DNA of 56,141 nt from Phoronis australis. Lineage: Eukaryota; Phoronida; Phoronidae. The stretch is taken from assembly GCA_002633005.1 (NCBI GenBank), contig NMRA01000045.1:617668-673808 (forward strand). The letters are read 5' to 3'. A program made the translations under genes and the position numbers. Positions 38,466 to 48,665 of the stretch are shown in pieces (the stretch's first letter is position 1; every line of letters starts with the position of its first letter). The notes under the pieces were generated by a model, which searched no databases, had not been told where the DNA came from, and was given only the letters and a program-made list of their open reading frames with translations.

Positions 38466-38825
38466 GTAAATAAGAATATATTTTTGTCTGGAATTAGTGA
38501 GATACCTGGAACTATCCAATGTTTAACGATTTGATAAGATGAGGATATAAATAGTTCTGGTAATAATGTAATCCACTTCAAGTTCACATTATGGTCAGCT
38601 ATTGTTAATATGTTTCGGGATTAGTCAGTATCTTAAAGTCTTACATTTCTGTGATGATATTGGTTAGCAAGCTAAATATACTCAACTGAGGCTAAAAATA
38701 CATAATTGTAGCTGCTATTAAATGATGGGCGGTGAAAAGTACTGTGATTGCTTTTTATATGACCTTTGTATTCATGTGTCTTAACCCTTCCTCAGCTACC
38801 GCATTCCAGTCATAGATGCAGGAAG

Positions 38826-38912
38826 CTAGTTCATTCAATTGTCCTATTTTCACATGTTGGCGTGTGTGCCTAGTTCATTCGATTGTCATATTTTTACATG
38901 TTTGCATGTGTT
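38826..38912 (+). repeat. ~44-bp tandem doublet
   Basis: CTAGTTCATTCAATTGTCCT followed by ATTTTCACATGTTGGCGTGTG occurs twice in succession, with several substitutions in the second copy (CGATTGTCATATTTTTACATG). Confidence 0.85.
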
Positions 38913-39977
38913 GTTGAGGCAGATGGCCCAAGTGGTAGATGTCCATCTGTGCTGGCCACATAGATCGCAATCATTCATCCATTCAGCCATCCAGTCCTGT
39001 GATTGGCATTTATGTGAAATGTCTCCTTCTGTCTTCATGGGTTCCTCCTAGCACTTTTTGGATTGTAAGAGTTGAGAAGGTTTCCGTGTCAACATCCATG
39101 CCTCAATTGTTGGTTTTGGGTCTTTAGTTAAGAACTTGAAATATGTTCATAGCTGAACAGGGTTATGGTAATCCAGCTTGAACAGTGGCTGGTAAAATAG
39201 TGAGCACTTGCAACAATTGAAATCAATAAGGAGAAAAACAGCAACTTTCTGGTTAGTTTTGGCTCAAACTAAAGAAATAGTCTATGGTCATGGCATTCAA
39301 GGCATAGCGATGTGCCTTTCCACTGCATCAACACTGTGAGTAACAAACATTATTGGAGCACATTGTTTTTGTTAGAATGTGGGTGGTAAGGACATTAACC
39401 CTTGGACATGACTTACTGTTTTATTTGACCATTAGATACCATGTTGGGGGGTTCTGTTGATAAGTTAGCACCCTCTGATATTTTCTTATCTCTGAGAGAC
39501 TAACTACATGACCTGCTAATGAAATGCATAGCACTGTGTTGAGGAGTTTTTGTGTCAAAATGTACAGTACATCTTCTCATCAGCGTTAATGGTACAGTGT
39601 TGGCTTGTGTTTGACGTAATGCTCTCCCCAAAATTTTCTGACATTTCTCTTTTGAAATGTCTATAAATTTGTGGTTTTTGTCTATGTCTTTACTATATTT
39701 GTGGCGTTCTCAAATGAAAATGATGAATCCTATGTACCGCTCTGGTCATTGACTGAAGTTGGTCATTCGCATAAACGCGCCCGCATCCCCGACTTCTTAA
39801 AAATTTTATCAGTGCATATTCAGAAAATGGGCCAAATGGAGTTCATTGATTTCTTCAATTATGGAAATTTTGGTCGCCTCATACTCAATTTCTTCCATTT
39901 TGGAAGTTTGCAATTTAGTAATGTAAAGAACAGGAATGAAGGAGAGAGCCTGTATTTACTATGTGGTGTGCTTGTCC

Positions 39978-40128
39978 ATGTGAATGCAGTAGTACTGTGT
40001 GTACTTGTGAATGTCTACTGTGTGTACTTGGCTATGTGAATGTCTACTGAGTGTACTTGGCTATGTGAATGTCTACTGTGTGTTCTTGGCTATGTGAATG
40101 TCTACTGTGTGTACTTGGCTATGTGAAC
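39978..40128 (+). repeat. 29-bp minisatellite, about five copies
   Basis: The unit begins TGTGAATGTCTACTGTGTGT and ends ACTTGGCTA. A degenerate first copy near 39979 (TGAATGCAGTAGTACTGTGTG) suggests how the array was seeded. The last copy ends at GCTATGTGAACAA. Confidence 0.92.
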
Positions 40129-40724
40129 AATTGTGTTTGATTGTCAGACAGTGTAGTTCATTAACGCACAATGACTGCACTTGAGTGACTAATCAGCAGT
40201 TCTGCCTGGTCAACTGGCTAAAGAAAGTTTTACGCAAGAGATAGTTGTCACTTTATCAGTTGTCACGGCACGACTTGGTCCACTCAAGTCGCATTTACAC
40301 GACATAAGCATGAGTCACTTAAATGAAGACTGTCTATGCATGCTCCCATAAACAATACTCCAAACCACGTGGAATACCAGCTGATCACCCAAGTATACAC
40401 TATTGCGCAAGCGCATTGAAAGATTATCCCTTAATCCGCCCTGCCCCCAGTTGTGTTTAGAGGTGTAGTTGAAACTGGAACAACAGTGCAACTCGCTCTA
40501 CCTATCAAACCGGTGTCAAAAACTGGCCGCCGTGGTGTCACTTGCTCCGTGTCAGCCATGTTTACCCAAACTCTTTTACTCGATCAGCTGTTCCTTGTTA
40601 GCTGCGCTATGTCAGCTGATTCTCGTGTCAATCCGGCTTAAGACATCTGATTGGTCTGTAAGCTGGAAGTTTGGCAACTGTAATTCGTAGGAGACTCTGA
40701 CACTAGCAGTCATTGCCTTTTCAG

Positions 40725-40842
40725 GAAAGCGATATCGAAGAGCCCGTTTGCGGGGAGCTCCAGTCTTCTGCACCCTGACCACGCTGAGTATGGTTATTGT
40801 AAGCGGCATGAGAAAGAACTCAGAGCTGACGTGGATTGGTCG
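40725..40842 (+). CDS. DGKZ/DGKI: Diacylglycerol kinase zeta/iota-type, exon 2 (KAIS segment to first C1 domain)
   Basis: The acceptor TTTTCAG is followed by one base that completes codon 249 (CT|G, Leu), then 39 codons (residues 250-288). The first six, KAISKS, match the conserved segment just before the C1 region in vertebrate DGK-zeta (KAITKS) and DGK-iota (KAISRA). The last four, VDWS, match the V/L-DWS that immediately precedes the first C1 domain. The middle (HPDHAEYGYCKRHEKELR) replaces the proline-rich spacer of vertebrates and is not conserved. The exon ends TGGTCG|GTAAGA in phase 0. Both joins are phase-correct, which argues strongly against chance. Confidence 0.88.
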
Positions 40843-42269
40843 GTAAGAAAATAAACACATCACTAATTTGAAATTGTGGGCTCAGGGCTTTATCCAGGAT
40901 TTCGAAAATAGGGTATCCAAAATGGGGTTCGCAATATTCCAGGGCGTCCATGATTCCAGATTATTGGACGCCCAGGACGTACGCTGCATGAAGAATTGTT
41001 GTGCCCCCTTGTGTCAACTATGCAATCATTAGCTTCAATTTCTGTTGAAAGTTTTGATGTCATTCCTACTCTTGGAAAACTCTTGGAAAAGTACACACAA
41101 GTCACGTAGAAACAACTTTTGACCTTTCGTGAATCTCACGAGTTCATACGTGCATCTAGTTATGTTTGACAACTGTACTTCTGAAAAGTACTATTATTTA
41201 ATATACTTTTTTATGCGAAAAATACCATATAGCCTTTTCCATCCCTCTTAACGGACCATTGTTTTGCTTTCCCACCAACATTGCAACTCCCCTTTTTGCA
41301 GAGTTCCGCTCTATGGGAAAGTGTAACTCCTAGAATTAACTCAGCCGTCACAACTTCTTTTAAAATAGGTGAATAAAATACAGAGTTGTGCACTGGTGCC
41401 ATGGAAACAATACTCCATTTGGGCTTGAAGAATCCCTAATGGTCGAGACATCTGTTTCACGATACTCAACGATACATTTGTCATTACCACGTTTTTCATT
41501 ACTGAGGAATAAGATAACAGAACTCTGACCAGAATAACACTGATCAGACTGGTGTTATTCATCGTAAATGGCAGGAGATATTTTATTAACCTGGAATCAA
41601 TTAGTTCGATAGTATGATACAAATATGTCACCTGGTGTTCAAATCAGAGAACTAAGGGTAACTCTGATGTCGCCAGTCAGTTAGAAAGTAAAGTGGAGTT
41701 GCGGTGGAGTTGCGATAGACTGGAGTTCCTTGATTCGGTGTTTGTGGGAAAACGACATTACAGTAATGATGCCAGGTTGTTATTAAGCTGATTAGGAGAC
41801 TCATGAGCCTGGCCTGATAACATCAGCTAATACCTTGTAACAGCCAAAACACAAGAGCCCTGACTCAATCAACACAACCAGCCCTAATGAACGACTGGCT
41901 GTGAATTGCTTTCCTCGGCTTTACTGATTGCCTTATCACTGCAAACTACACCCAATCCTGAAAGCAAAGGATCTGTAATGAACTCGTGGAAATAAAAGTT
42001 GATTCAAAGAAAACTCGGTCATGGAACTTGAGTGTAAATCACGCTTGAAAAAAATTAGTGCTTGAAATCGCTGTGTAGGTTTTAATAAACTGATCTTGTC
42101 AGCATTACAGAGTACTAAAACGATGTTCTGTCTTCCCAACCGTAATTCCTGTGATACATTTTTTTATGATTTACATCGTCTGTTGTAAAACTGTACCATC
42201 GCGTGCATGTAATGCAATGCTGGTTTGAGTGGTAATGCATTATTAATTTAAACAAGCATTCTCTTACAG
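40843..42269 (+). other. Intron 2 of the DGK gene
   Basis: A phase 0 intron of 1.4 kb with donor GTAAGA and acceptor CTCTTACAG. The small frames inside have no recognisable product, and I see no repeat of note. Confidence 0.9.
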
Positions 42270-42353
42270 GAAAATGCTCTCAACGGCGACCATATTTGGT
42301 ACGACTCTACGGCGTCGAGTGATTGGTGTTACGTGGGAGAGAACGAGTGCATG
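42270..42353 (+). CDS. DGKZ/DGKI: Diacylglycerol kinase zeta/iota-type, exon 3 (first half of C1 domain 1)
   Basis: It encodes 28 residues (289-316), beginning ENALNGDHIW and ending CYVGENECM. His296, Cys308 and Cys315 are the first zinc ligands or their structural equivalents in the first C1 domain. The C-x6-C spacing (CYVGENEC) is the zeta/iota arrangement as I recall it (CYVGEQxC) and differs from the C-x2-C of ordinary phorbol-ester C1 domains. The C1 region is the diacylglycerol-binding-like, cysteine-rich module in front of the kinase domain. Phase is 0 at both ends (TTACAG|GAA ... ATG|GTATGT). Confidence 0.95.
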
Positions 42354-42638
42354 GTATGTGCATCCTCAGTTAGTGTGGCAATCTCTTCTTTTTTAGAATC
42401 GAGCTGTAGAATCGACTACATCAGGCTAGTGCACGCAGAGTATAGTTCGGTTGTGAACGAGAATTAATTACCAAGAATTAAGCTTGTTTAAACTATTCAT
42501 ATACATTAAAATACCGCTGAAAATATTTAAATTTACAAACACCTAAATGCGTTCACCTGCGGATTTTATGACAGGCGACAGGTAAACATCAAAGGGAGTT
42601 ACTAATATCTGTTCAGTAAATGTACAAGATGACTTTAT

Positions 42639-43880
42639 TATGCGCCCACATATTTATATGTGGATGCATTATACCGTAATCTCCGTCTGTGCGGCATCCG
42701 CTGCTCTATTTCCAAAACCCTTTGACATACGTTCATGAAATTTGGCACATATGTTCCTTTCATGAATGGGACGGCATGAGCGAACTTTCGGACGTATCCG
42801 ACTACCAGTGTGCTCCCTCGTGGCAATTTTAGTTTTTATGCTTTCCTTTGTATCTTCAAAAGTCCTTAACGGATTTTCATGAAATTTGGTATGTAAGGAC
42901 CTATTAGTGAGGTGACGCTATCCTGTCGTTTTCGGATGGATTCAACGTAGTTTGCTTCACCTAGCGGTCGTTTTTACCATTTTCGAGTCGTGTTTTTTCG
43001 CGTCCACCGCTCTATCAACCAAACCGCTCTAAGGATGATTGTGAAAATTGGCACGTATGTTCTTACTATGAAGTGGTCGTCTGACGATGATTTTCTGAGG
43101 ACTTCGACTACTGGGGCGCCTCCTAGTGGCAGTTTTTTTTGCGCTCATGGCTGTATCTCTTAAACTGTTTGCAGGATCTTTACTTAATTTAGCAAGTGTA
43201 TTTATATGATGTTGATTACGGACGACGACGACGACTTTCACACGATCTGACCACTGCTGTGCCCCCTAGTGGCAATTTTAGTTTTTTACGTTTAACTCTG
43301 TATCTTCAAAGGTCCTCAACAGATTTTCATAAAATTTTAAATATAGGTGTCTATTGGTGTGATGACGCTATGTTCCTGTTTTTGGATAGAATCGAGGTAT
43401 TTTGCACCACCTAGTGGCCATTTTTGCTGTTTTCAACTCTTGTTTTTGGCCTCCACCCCTGTATCAACCAAATCATTTGAAAATTGGCATATATGTTCTC
43501 AGTGTGAAGACAACGTTTGATAATGGTGACTGACTACTGTGGCGCCTCCTAGTGGTAGTTTTGTTTTGCTACCATAGTTGTATTTCCTAAACTCACTGCA
43601 GTATCTTTATTAAATTTAGTAAGTGTATTTATATGAAGATTATAACAGACGACGACTTTCAGGTGGATCCAATGGACACTGTCACAGCACACTAGTGGCA
43701 ATTTCATTTTATTCCGTTTTCCTTTGTTTCTCTTAAGTTCCGTGACAGAGTTTTATGAAATATGGCATCTTCCTGTTTTTGGATGGATTGTACGTTTTTG
43801 CACCATCTAGTAGTCATTTTTATGGTACAAATAAATAACCCTAAAAGCACACCATTTGCAATGCATTCGTGGGCGCATTT
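42639..43880 (+). mobile_element. CCTAGTGGC-core element, best copy: three monomer types in ABC-ABC-AB order
   Basis: The left end is TATGCGCCCACATATTTATA and the right end is ATTCGTGGGCGCATTT, an inverted match over about 11 bases (ATGCGCCCAC). Inside, monomer cores fall near 42817 (A), 42959 (B), 43132 (C), 43265 (A), 43410 (B), 43548 (C), 43691 (A) and 43806 (B). Type A reads TGTGCCCCCTAGTGGCAATT, B reads GCACCACCTAGTGGCCATTT and C reads GGCGCCTCCTAGTGGCAGTT. The A-to-A distances are about 448 and 426 bp. No transposase or reverse transcriptase frame is visible, so it is non-coding and probably non-autonomous. Confidence 0.75.
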
Positions 43881-44302
43881 CAACGCTCTGTGTTGCTCTT
43901 ACTTTGTAGTGTTTGATTGTACCTGTAACTAGCAAATGCTTAAACCTGAACTATTTAGGGCATAATATGGTGAACAAGTGAAAGGTTAGCTGAAGCAACT
44001 ATAGCCAACATAAGTCAACATTTTGGTAAATAAGTGATTCCATAATCACTAGAAGATGCCTTTGAATAAAGGTTGCTCTTTTTTGACATCTGAGTAAATT
44101 GAGAGCAGAAAGCAGTCCATCAGCACGGAACTTTTGTGTAGGGATCCACGTGATTTAGATTGGGACAAAGAGAATTGCCAAAATTTCTTACTTTGTTGTA
44201 CATTTGAAGCAGTTTTCAAAATTTTGTGTGGCAGTGGATATCATACAAAACTTGAACATCGTAAAGCATCGATTTTCTCCTATATATCTTATATAAAACA
44301 AT

Positions 44303-44362
44303 GGGAAAATAAAATTTCACGTGTCGGCCCTATTGTGTCCTAAACTGATGAGATTTTAGCGT
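44303..44362 (-). repeat. R2 repeat fragment, inverted
   Basis: The minus strand reads CTAAAATCTCATCAGTTTAG then GACACAATAGGGCCGACACG and TGAAATTTTATTTTCCC. This is nearly the same as the plus-strand copy at 15588-15650. Confidence 0.75.
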
Positions 44363-45200
44363 AAATGATCCCTGTAGAAAGGGAAGGTTCATGCTCACAA
44401 GATAATCGGTTGAGTTCTGGAAAATAACTGTTATAACACTCTTTTGTCATGAAAAACTAAAGCCTATTGTGATGGTGTTTCACCAGCAAATACAATCTTC
44501 GTTCAACTATTGTGAGACGGTACTACTTTTGTAGAGCTATTGTTGAATTATGGTATCCGTTCTTCATATTGGCTCCAAAACATTATTTGAATTACAATTT
44601 TCAGTATTCCAAAAGCAGAATGTTAATTTTTTAAAACTGGAAATGTCACCTGATTTTCGTTTCATGAAAATTGTACAGTATACATGATATTGCTAAATGA
44701 AGTCAAATTTTCTAAGTCAGTTTTTATATTTATTGATCAAAAAACGGTATCACAGTACAATCTTTAGCAGACTTGATCTTTGGGACATGAACATATTGAA
44801 GTGCTGCCATTCCTTCTGATTTATTGTGTGCCTACAGTGGCTGCTCTCATTTAAAATTCTGGCACCTTTCCCACGTAGAATGTTAAGCTATGTAAAAATG
44901 TCATATACCCTGAAATACTAGTGAATAACTTGCGGGAAGCAAGGATGGACTTTGTGGTTGTTCTCACTTTACATCATGCTTCTTTGAGAAATGCATAATT
45001 TAGTATGCCTACATATAAATAGCTTGCCTATTATTCATGTAGGTGTCTAGAAAGGCCATTAATAACTGCAATGCTCACACAGAGAAAAAAACAGCACCTG
45101 GAGATTCCCTGCATGTGCGATGCTGGCTGATTTAGTTTAATGTGATGTGGAGGTGGTTGCGTTCCTTTTTAGGATTTTAATAAAAAAGATTTCTTTGCAG

Positions 45201-45275
45201 AAAAATGGTCCAAGAAAGAAGTGTTCCGCTTGCAAAATAGTGGTTCATACCGGCTGCATGGCTCAATTGGAACGG
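45201..45275 (+). CDS. DGKZ/DGKI: Diacylglycerol kinase zeta/iota-type, exon 4 (second half of C1 domain 1)
   Basis: It encodes 25 residues (317-341), [19 protein letters not shown] and then MAQLER. Cys324-x2-Cys327-x4-His332-x2-Cys335 is the canonical second half of a C1 zinc-finger, and CKIVVHT is a strong family signature. Relative to the vertebrate proteins as I recall them (12 residues between the flanking cysteines), only eight separate Cys315 from Cys324, so about four residues are missing exactly at the E3/E4 junction. No alternative splice site nearby restores them. Ends are TTTGCAG|AAA and CGG|GTGAGA, both phase 0. Confidence 0.95.
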
Positions 45276-46076
45276 GTGAGATGTGTTTTGATGCAAGGGT
45301 AATACACACAAATGGTGATGTGCCATCTGAAATTTCAAAGCATAAACCTGGCAGTCATTAGGTCATTTCCTCTTGCGTGTCTGTGTCTGGGAAGAATCCT
45401 TCCCAAATGATAAGTCGAGTGTCCTTCAGTCATCTGTTCCATGAAAGGGCTCCTTGTCCATGATGAGTCGCTAATTAGAAATGACTTTTCACGGATGCTT
45501 GTTTGCCTATTTGGGAACCTAGGTTAGGTTGTCCGGTCAGATATTTATGGCAAAAATTAAAATAATTAAGTCAAGTTTTGTTCAAATTGTTTACGGGCAG
45601 TCATGAGGGAAAACAGCACGTATCACTTGAGCTCACCATAATTGAAAGGACGGGTCCAGTGCAACATGTTTTTGGTGCGTGTATGACTAACAACCAGATC
45701 GTACAAAAATAAAGAAACGAAAATGAGCTTCAAAATGCATGGAAGGACTGCACAGACCTTTAGCAAACTTTTTTTGCACACAAGATTCTTGAGGCATGTG
45801 CCATCCGATCACGCTGAAGTCAAATCTCACCATCTAAAATGGATGGCCCTCGCTCCTTCTTTAACTGTAGTTTTAATGCGTCTAGGGAATGCAACCCAGG
45901 TGTGTACGGTGACCCAAGTTTTCAGCTGGCGTTTCTAATTACATTGCCCTTTTTAAATGCAAAGACACAATGTTATCAACATAATAAAACCATGAAATGT
46001 CATTCATGGACGAAAAAATATGCCATAGAGACGAGCCTTTGCCTTTATTGTGGCGACTACATATTTCTATTCGCAG

Positions 46077-46133
46077 ATAAATTTCCGTTGCAAACCTACA
46101 TTCCGAGAAGCTGGTATTCGTAATTATAGAGAG
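46077..46133 (+). CDS. DGKZ/DGKI: Diacylglycerol kinase zeta/iota-type, exon 5 (inter-C1 linker)
   Basis: This 19-residue micro-exon (342-360) encodes INFRCKPTFREAGIRNYRE. It includes Cys346, the last cysteine of the first C1 domain, and the linker to the second. INFRCKPTFRE is the family sequence as I remember it for vertebrate DGK-iota. The acceptor is ATTCGCAG and the donor GAG|GTAAGT, phase 0 on both sides. Open frames of the same stretch in other frames (45839-46123 plus, 45939-46157 minus) are shadows. Confidence 0.95.
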
Positions 46134-47423
46134 GTAAGTGGTTCTTAGGTTACCCAATAGACCTTATTGTTTTTAGAACATTATGTTGTTATATCTTACA
46201 GAAATATACCAGAGTTTTTTTATCATTTGTTCAAACTGTGTAATGCATGTTGAGCCCTATTCACAATGTGGGGGTTTGTTTTAGTAGTGGTGTGTTATTG
46301 CTTATTCAAATTCCAGATGGGGAACATTGGTTCCTAAGACAAAGCCAGGTGATAAATGACCTAACTGAGACAATATGATGTTTCTGCCAACCCTTTCCTC
46401 CCTCCAGTCTTTTTCTTTTCAAACCCACAACGGTGCCACCAATACTGATAAGCCCTAATACTCATCCAAGATGGTGCCTGGGGGGCATAATACCCACTCT
46501 GAGATGACACAGGAGAGGCTCAGCCACTCTGAGATGATACCCAAGAGGGCAAAATACCCACTTGAGTTTGCCATATGTCTCTTCCACCCACTACTTTTAA
46601 ATTGGGAGATCCCCAATGAAGAGCTAAGTGAGGGAAGCAAGACTTAGATATTCTGTCTGTTTCATTTTAAATACATTGTCTGGGACATAAAATGTGTAGT
46701 AGTCACTGCAGCAATTTATACAATCCTGCTTGCTAATCACTAATTGTCAGTAACTAACTGCATGAACTGAGCTGATTAAACAGAGATGTTTACTACCTCA
46801 TTATCACTGATTCAGTTTGCATTAAATTTGCTTGCCCTCAGCTCTAACTTGTAAACACCAGTGTTCAGAGCCACTCATGATTTGAAAATTTTTAGGCACA
46901 CTTGTAGTACTGAGGCTCTTTTGGATCAACAGATATTTCATCAAATGTCAGACAAATTTTTTAATATATTATTGTTAGAACTGTCCTTAGTTGTTACTAT
47001 TTTTGGAAAGATTAAAAAGAAAGTCATTCTGCACATCTGTCTTACGAGTGGAATCGGCTTAGTTATGCAAGTGTGTAGCGAATAATTACTTTTGCATTGA
47101 TATTGATTCTTAGAGCAGGTAGATCACCATCCTATTGTCCCTACCTCAAAGAGATAGGTTTAAGTTGTCTTAAGTTGTCACACCGGTATTGTACCAGACA
47201 GTGTAACTTGTGCCTACGTTGAATGCATCTGATCATGTTCTTGGGCAAATTGCAATAAATTTCAACTTCTACCGTTTTGGGATCTGTTATGTGATTGGAA
47301 AAGGTAGATTGCTTGAAATTTATCCAGTCAGTTTTTTACAACTTAATTGTCGTTCTTATGTAGTAAATTTTGCAATGAGTGGTGCAGTGTTACTGAACGT
47401 AGCTCCCCCTGGTGTCCTTGCAG
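46134..47423 (+). other. Intron 5 of the DGK gene
   Basis: A phase 0 intron of 1.3 kb (GTAAGT ... TGTCCTTGCAG). Nothing further was recognised. Intron 4 (45276-46076, GTGAGA ... TTCGCAG) is equally featureless. Confidence 0.9.
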
Positions 47424-47525
47424 CACACCGTGATCCGGCACCACTGGGTCCATCGAAGGCGACAGGAAGGCAAGTGTAAACAATGTGGCAAGTCGTTCCA
47501 ACAAAAGTTTGCATTTCACAGCAAA
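47424..47525 (+). CDS. DGKZ/DGKI: Diacylglycerol kinase zeta/iota-type, exon 6 (first half of C1 domain 2)
   Basis: It encodes 34 residues (361-394), starting [18 protein letters not shown]. His367 and Cys378-x2-Cys381 start the second C1 domain. [14 protein letters not shown] and FQQKFxFHSK are highly characteristic of DGK zeta/iota. The KCKQCGK form is closer to my memory of vertebrate iota than of zeta. Splice ends are CTTGCAG|CAC and AAA|GTACGT, phase 0. The plus frame 47210-47479 overlaps it out of phase and is spurious. Confidence 0.97.
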
Positions 47526-47584
47526 GTACGTATATCACAATCTGTTCTATGCCAGTGGCAGTAATTTCTGCTCAGTCACATGAC

Positions 47585-47810
47585 AGTAAAATCTCACCAA
47601 TTTATGACACAATGTGGTGGACATGTGAGATTTTATTTTCTTATTCTTTTCAAAAAAGACGAGTAGCATCAAAATTATGATGTAGCATTTTCAAGTTCTG
47701 TACTGTAGCTATTATCAGACAATATGTTGAAAAATTTTGGGCGTTCACAACAATGAAGCCCTTGAAAAGTACAAAAAGACAACATTAGCAATTTTATTTG
47801 TCCAAAAATG
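47585..47810 (+). repeat. R2 repeat, full-looking copy in intron 6
   Basis: It starts AGTAAAATCTCACCAATTTA, then TGACACAATGTGGTGGACAT and GTGAGATTTTATTTTCTTAT. It ends with CAATGAAGCCCTTGAAAAGT and CAATTTTATTTGTCC. Block order and length match the copy at 14444-14670. Confidence 0.6.
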
Positions 47811-48598
47811 TTGATTTTACCGTAATGGGTAATCTGTTCGGGTTCACGCTAAAGTTCGACAAAACATTCACCACAAATTTTGATAGATGATTTATTAAGC
47901 GGATACATTTTTTACATTTGGTTTATCGCTCCCACCATGATTTGCTGTTCTTGATTTCAATAGCCTGGACATTAACCCGCATGGTTGATGTTCAGTCTCA
48001 ATTACAAACCATATCTTCTTGAAACGATATATTTCATGATGCTTGTTCTGCATAGAATCACCATCTTGTTTTAACTAGTCATCTGGTGGTTTGAAATGAA
48101 ATAATTATATTTGCGGACTCTTTCAAGCATTACATTTTCTTGATGTTGTTATTGTCATACCACAGCGCTGTGCAGCTGTACAGTAGGATAAAATTGACAA
48201 TCAAGGTTTTACAAAGTTCTATCTTTATTACAAGTACTCGACTTAATGACAATAATACCATGTGATATCTATTTTTGAACGAATCAGTATATTTAAAAAC
48301 TAATTACACATTAAATGCTGGTGCGTATTTCAAGAATTGTACACTATTCAGTATTCATATTTTACCTGTAGACGTTTTAAAGAGACATTATTGTGTTTTT
48401 GACCGAAAGACGTATTTTGGGATTGTTGATTGACTGAGACATCTTGAACCAGAGCTATAAAATATTAATTAAATTTGTTGTTTTTGTGATTTTATTAAAA
48501 TTCCAAATTCTCACGGTTATCTGCCAGACATTTGCTGATGTCCAATGGCCATTTGTGCTGTTTGAATACGCTCGAAATACTCTGCTCCTTGCATGGGA

Positions 48599-48665
48599 TA
48601 TGGCCCAGTGGCAGAGCCTTTGCCTGTTTTTTACAGAGCTAGTGGTTTCGATTCCATGCTGTGGA
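48599..48665 (+). mobile_element. tRNA-derived SINE-like head
   Basis: The A-box-like TGGCCCAGTGGCAGAGC and the B-box-like GTGGTTTCGATTCCATG are about 45 bases apart, as in a pol III tRNA-type promoter. The B box carries an extra T compared with GGTTCGATTCC and no full cloverleaf forms. I read it as the 5' part of a SINE or a tRNA pseudogene. Confidence 0.35.

Larger units (their letters stand above)
29125..40724 (+). other. Intron 1 of the DGK gene (11.6 kb)
   Basis: The donor is GTGAGT and the acceptor is CATTGCCTTTTCAG. It contains four minisatellites (31470, 32537, 37113 and 39978), a large inverted element pair (34286-34795 and 36176-36570), a CCTAGTGGC-core element (37763-38347) and a 44-bp doublet (38826-38912). 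A tRNA-like B-box fragment near 29650-29690 is too weak to list. The segment 40445-40660, just before E2, is locally GC-richer and could hide an alternative first exon, which vertebrate DGK-zeta is known to have, but I could not identify a coding one. Confidence 0.85.
42354..45200 (+). other. Intron 3 of the DGK gene
   Basis: A phase 0 intron of 2.8 kb (GTATGT ... TTTCTTTGCAG). It hosts the best copy of the CCTAGTGGC-core element (42639-43880), a degenerate direct R2 fragment near 43945-43990 and an inverted R2 fragment (44303-44362). Confidence 0.92.

Noticed and set aside
45880-45907. Candidate micro-exon (FNASRECNP) between an AG and GTGTGT in intron 4
   Set aside because: Exons 4 and 5 already join in phase 0 to give LER-INFRCK, matching the family without a gap; adding it would disrupt the C1 domain.
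45839-46123. 94-codon plus frame covering the same bases as DGK exon 5
   Set aside because: It reads exon 5 in the wrong frame. The frame giving INFRCKPTFRE fits the family and the neighbouring exon phases.
47210-47479. 89-codon plus frame overlapping DGK exon 6
   Set aside because: It reads exon 6 out of frame ([11 protein letters not shown]...), whereas the C1 domain frame has correct splice borders and zinc ligands.
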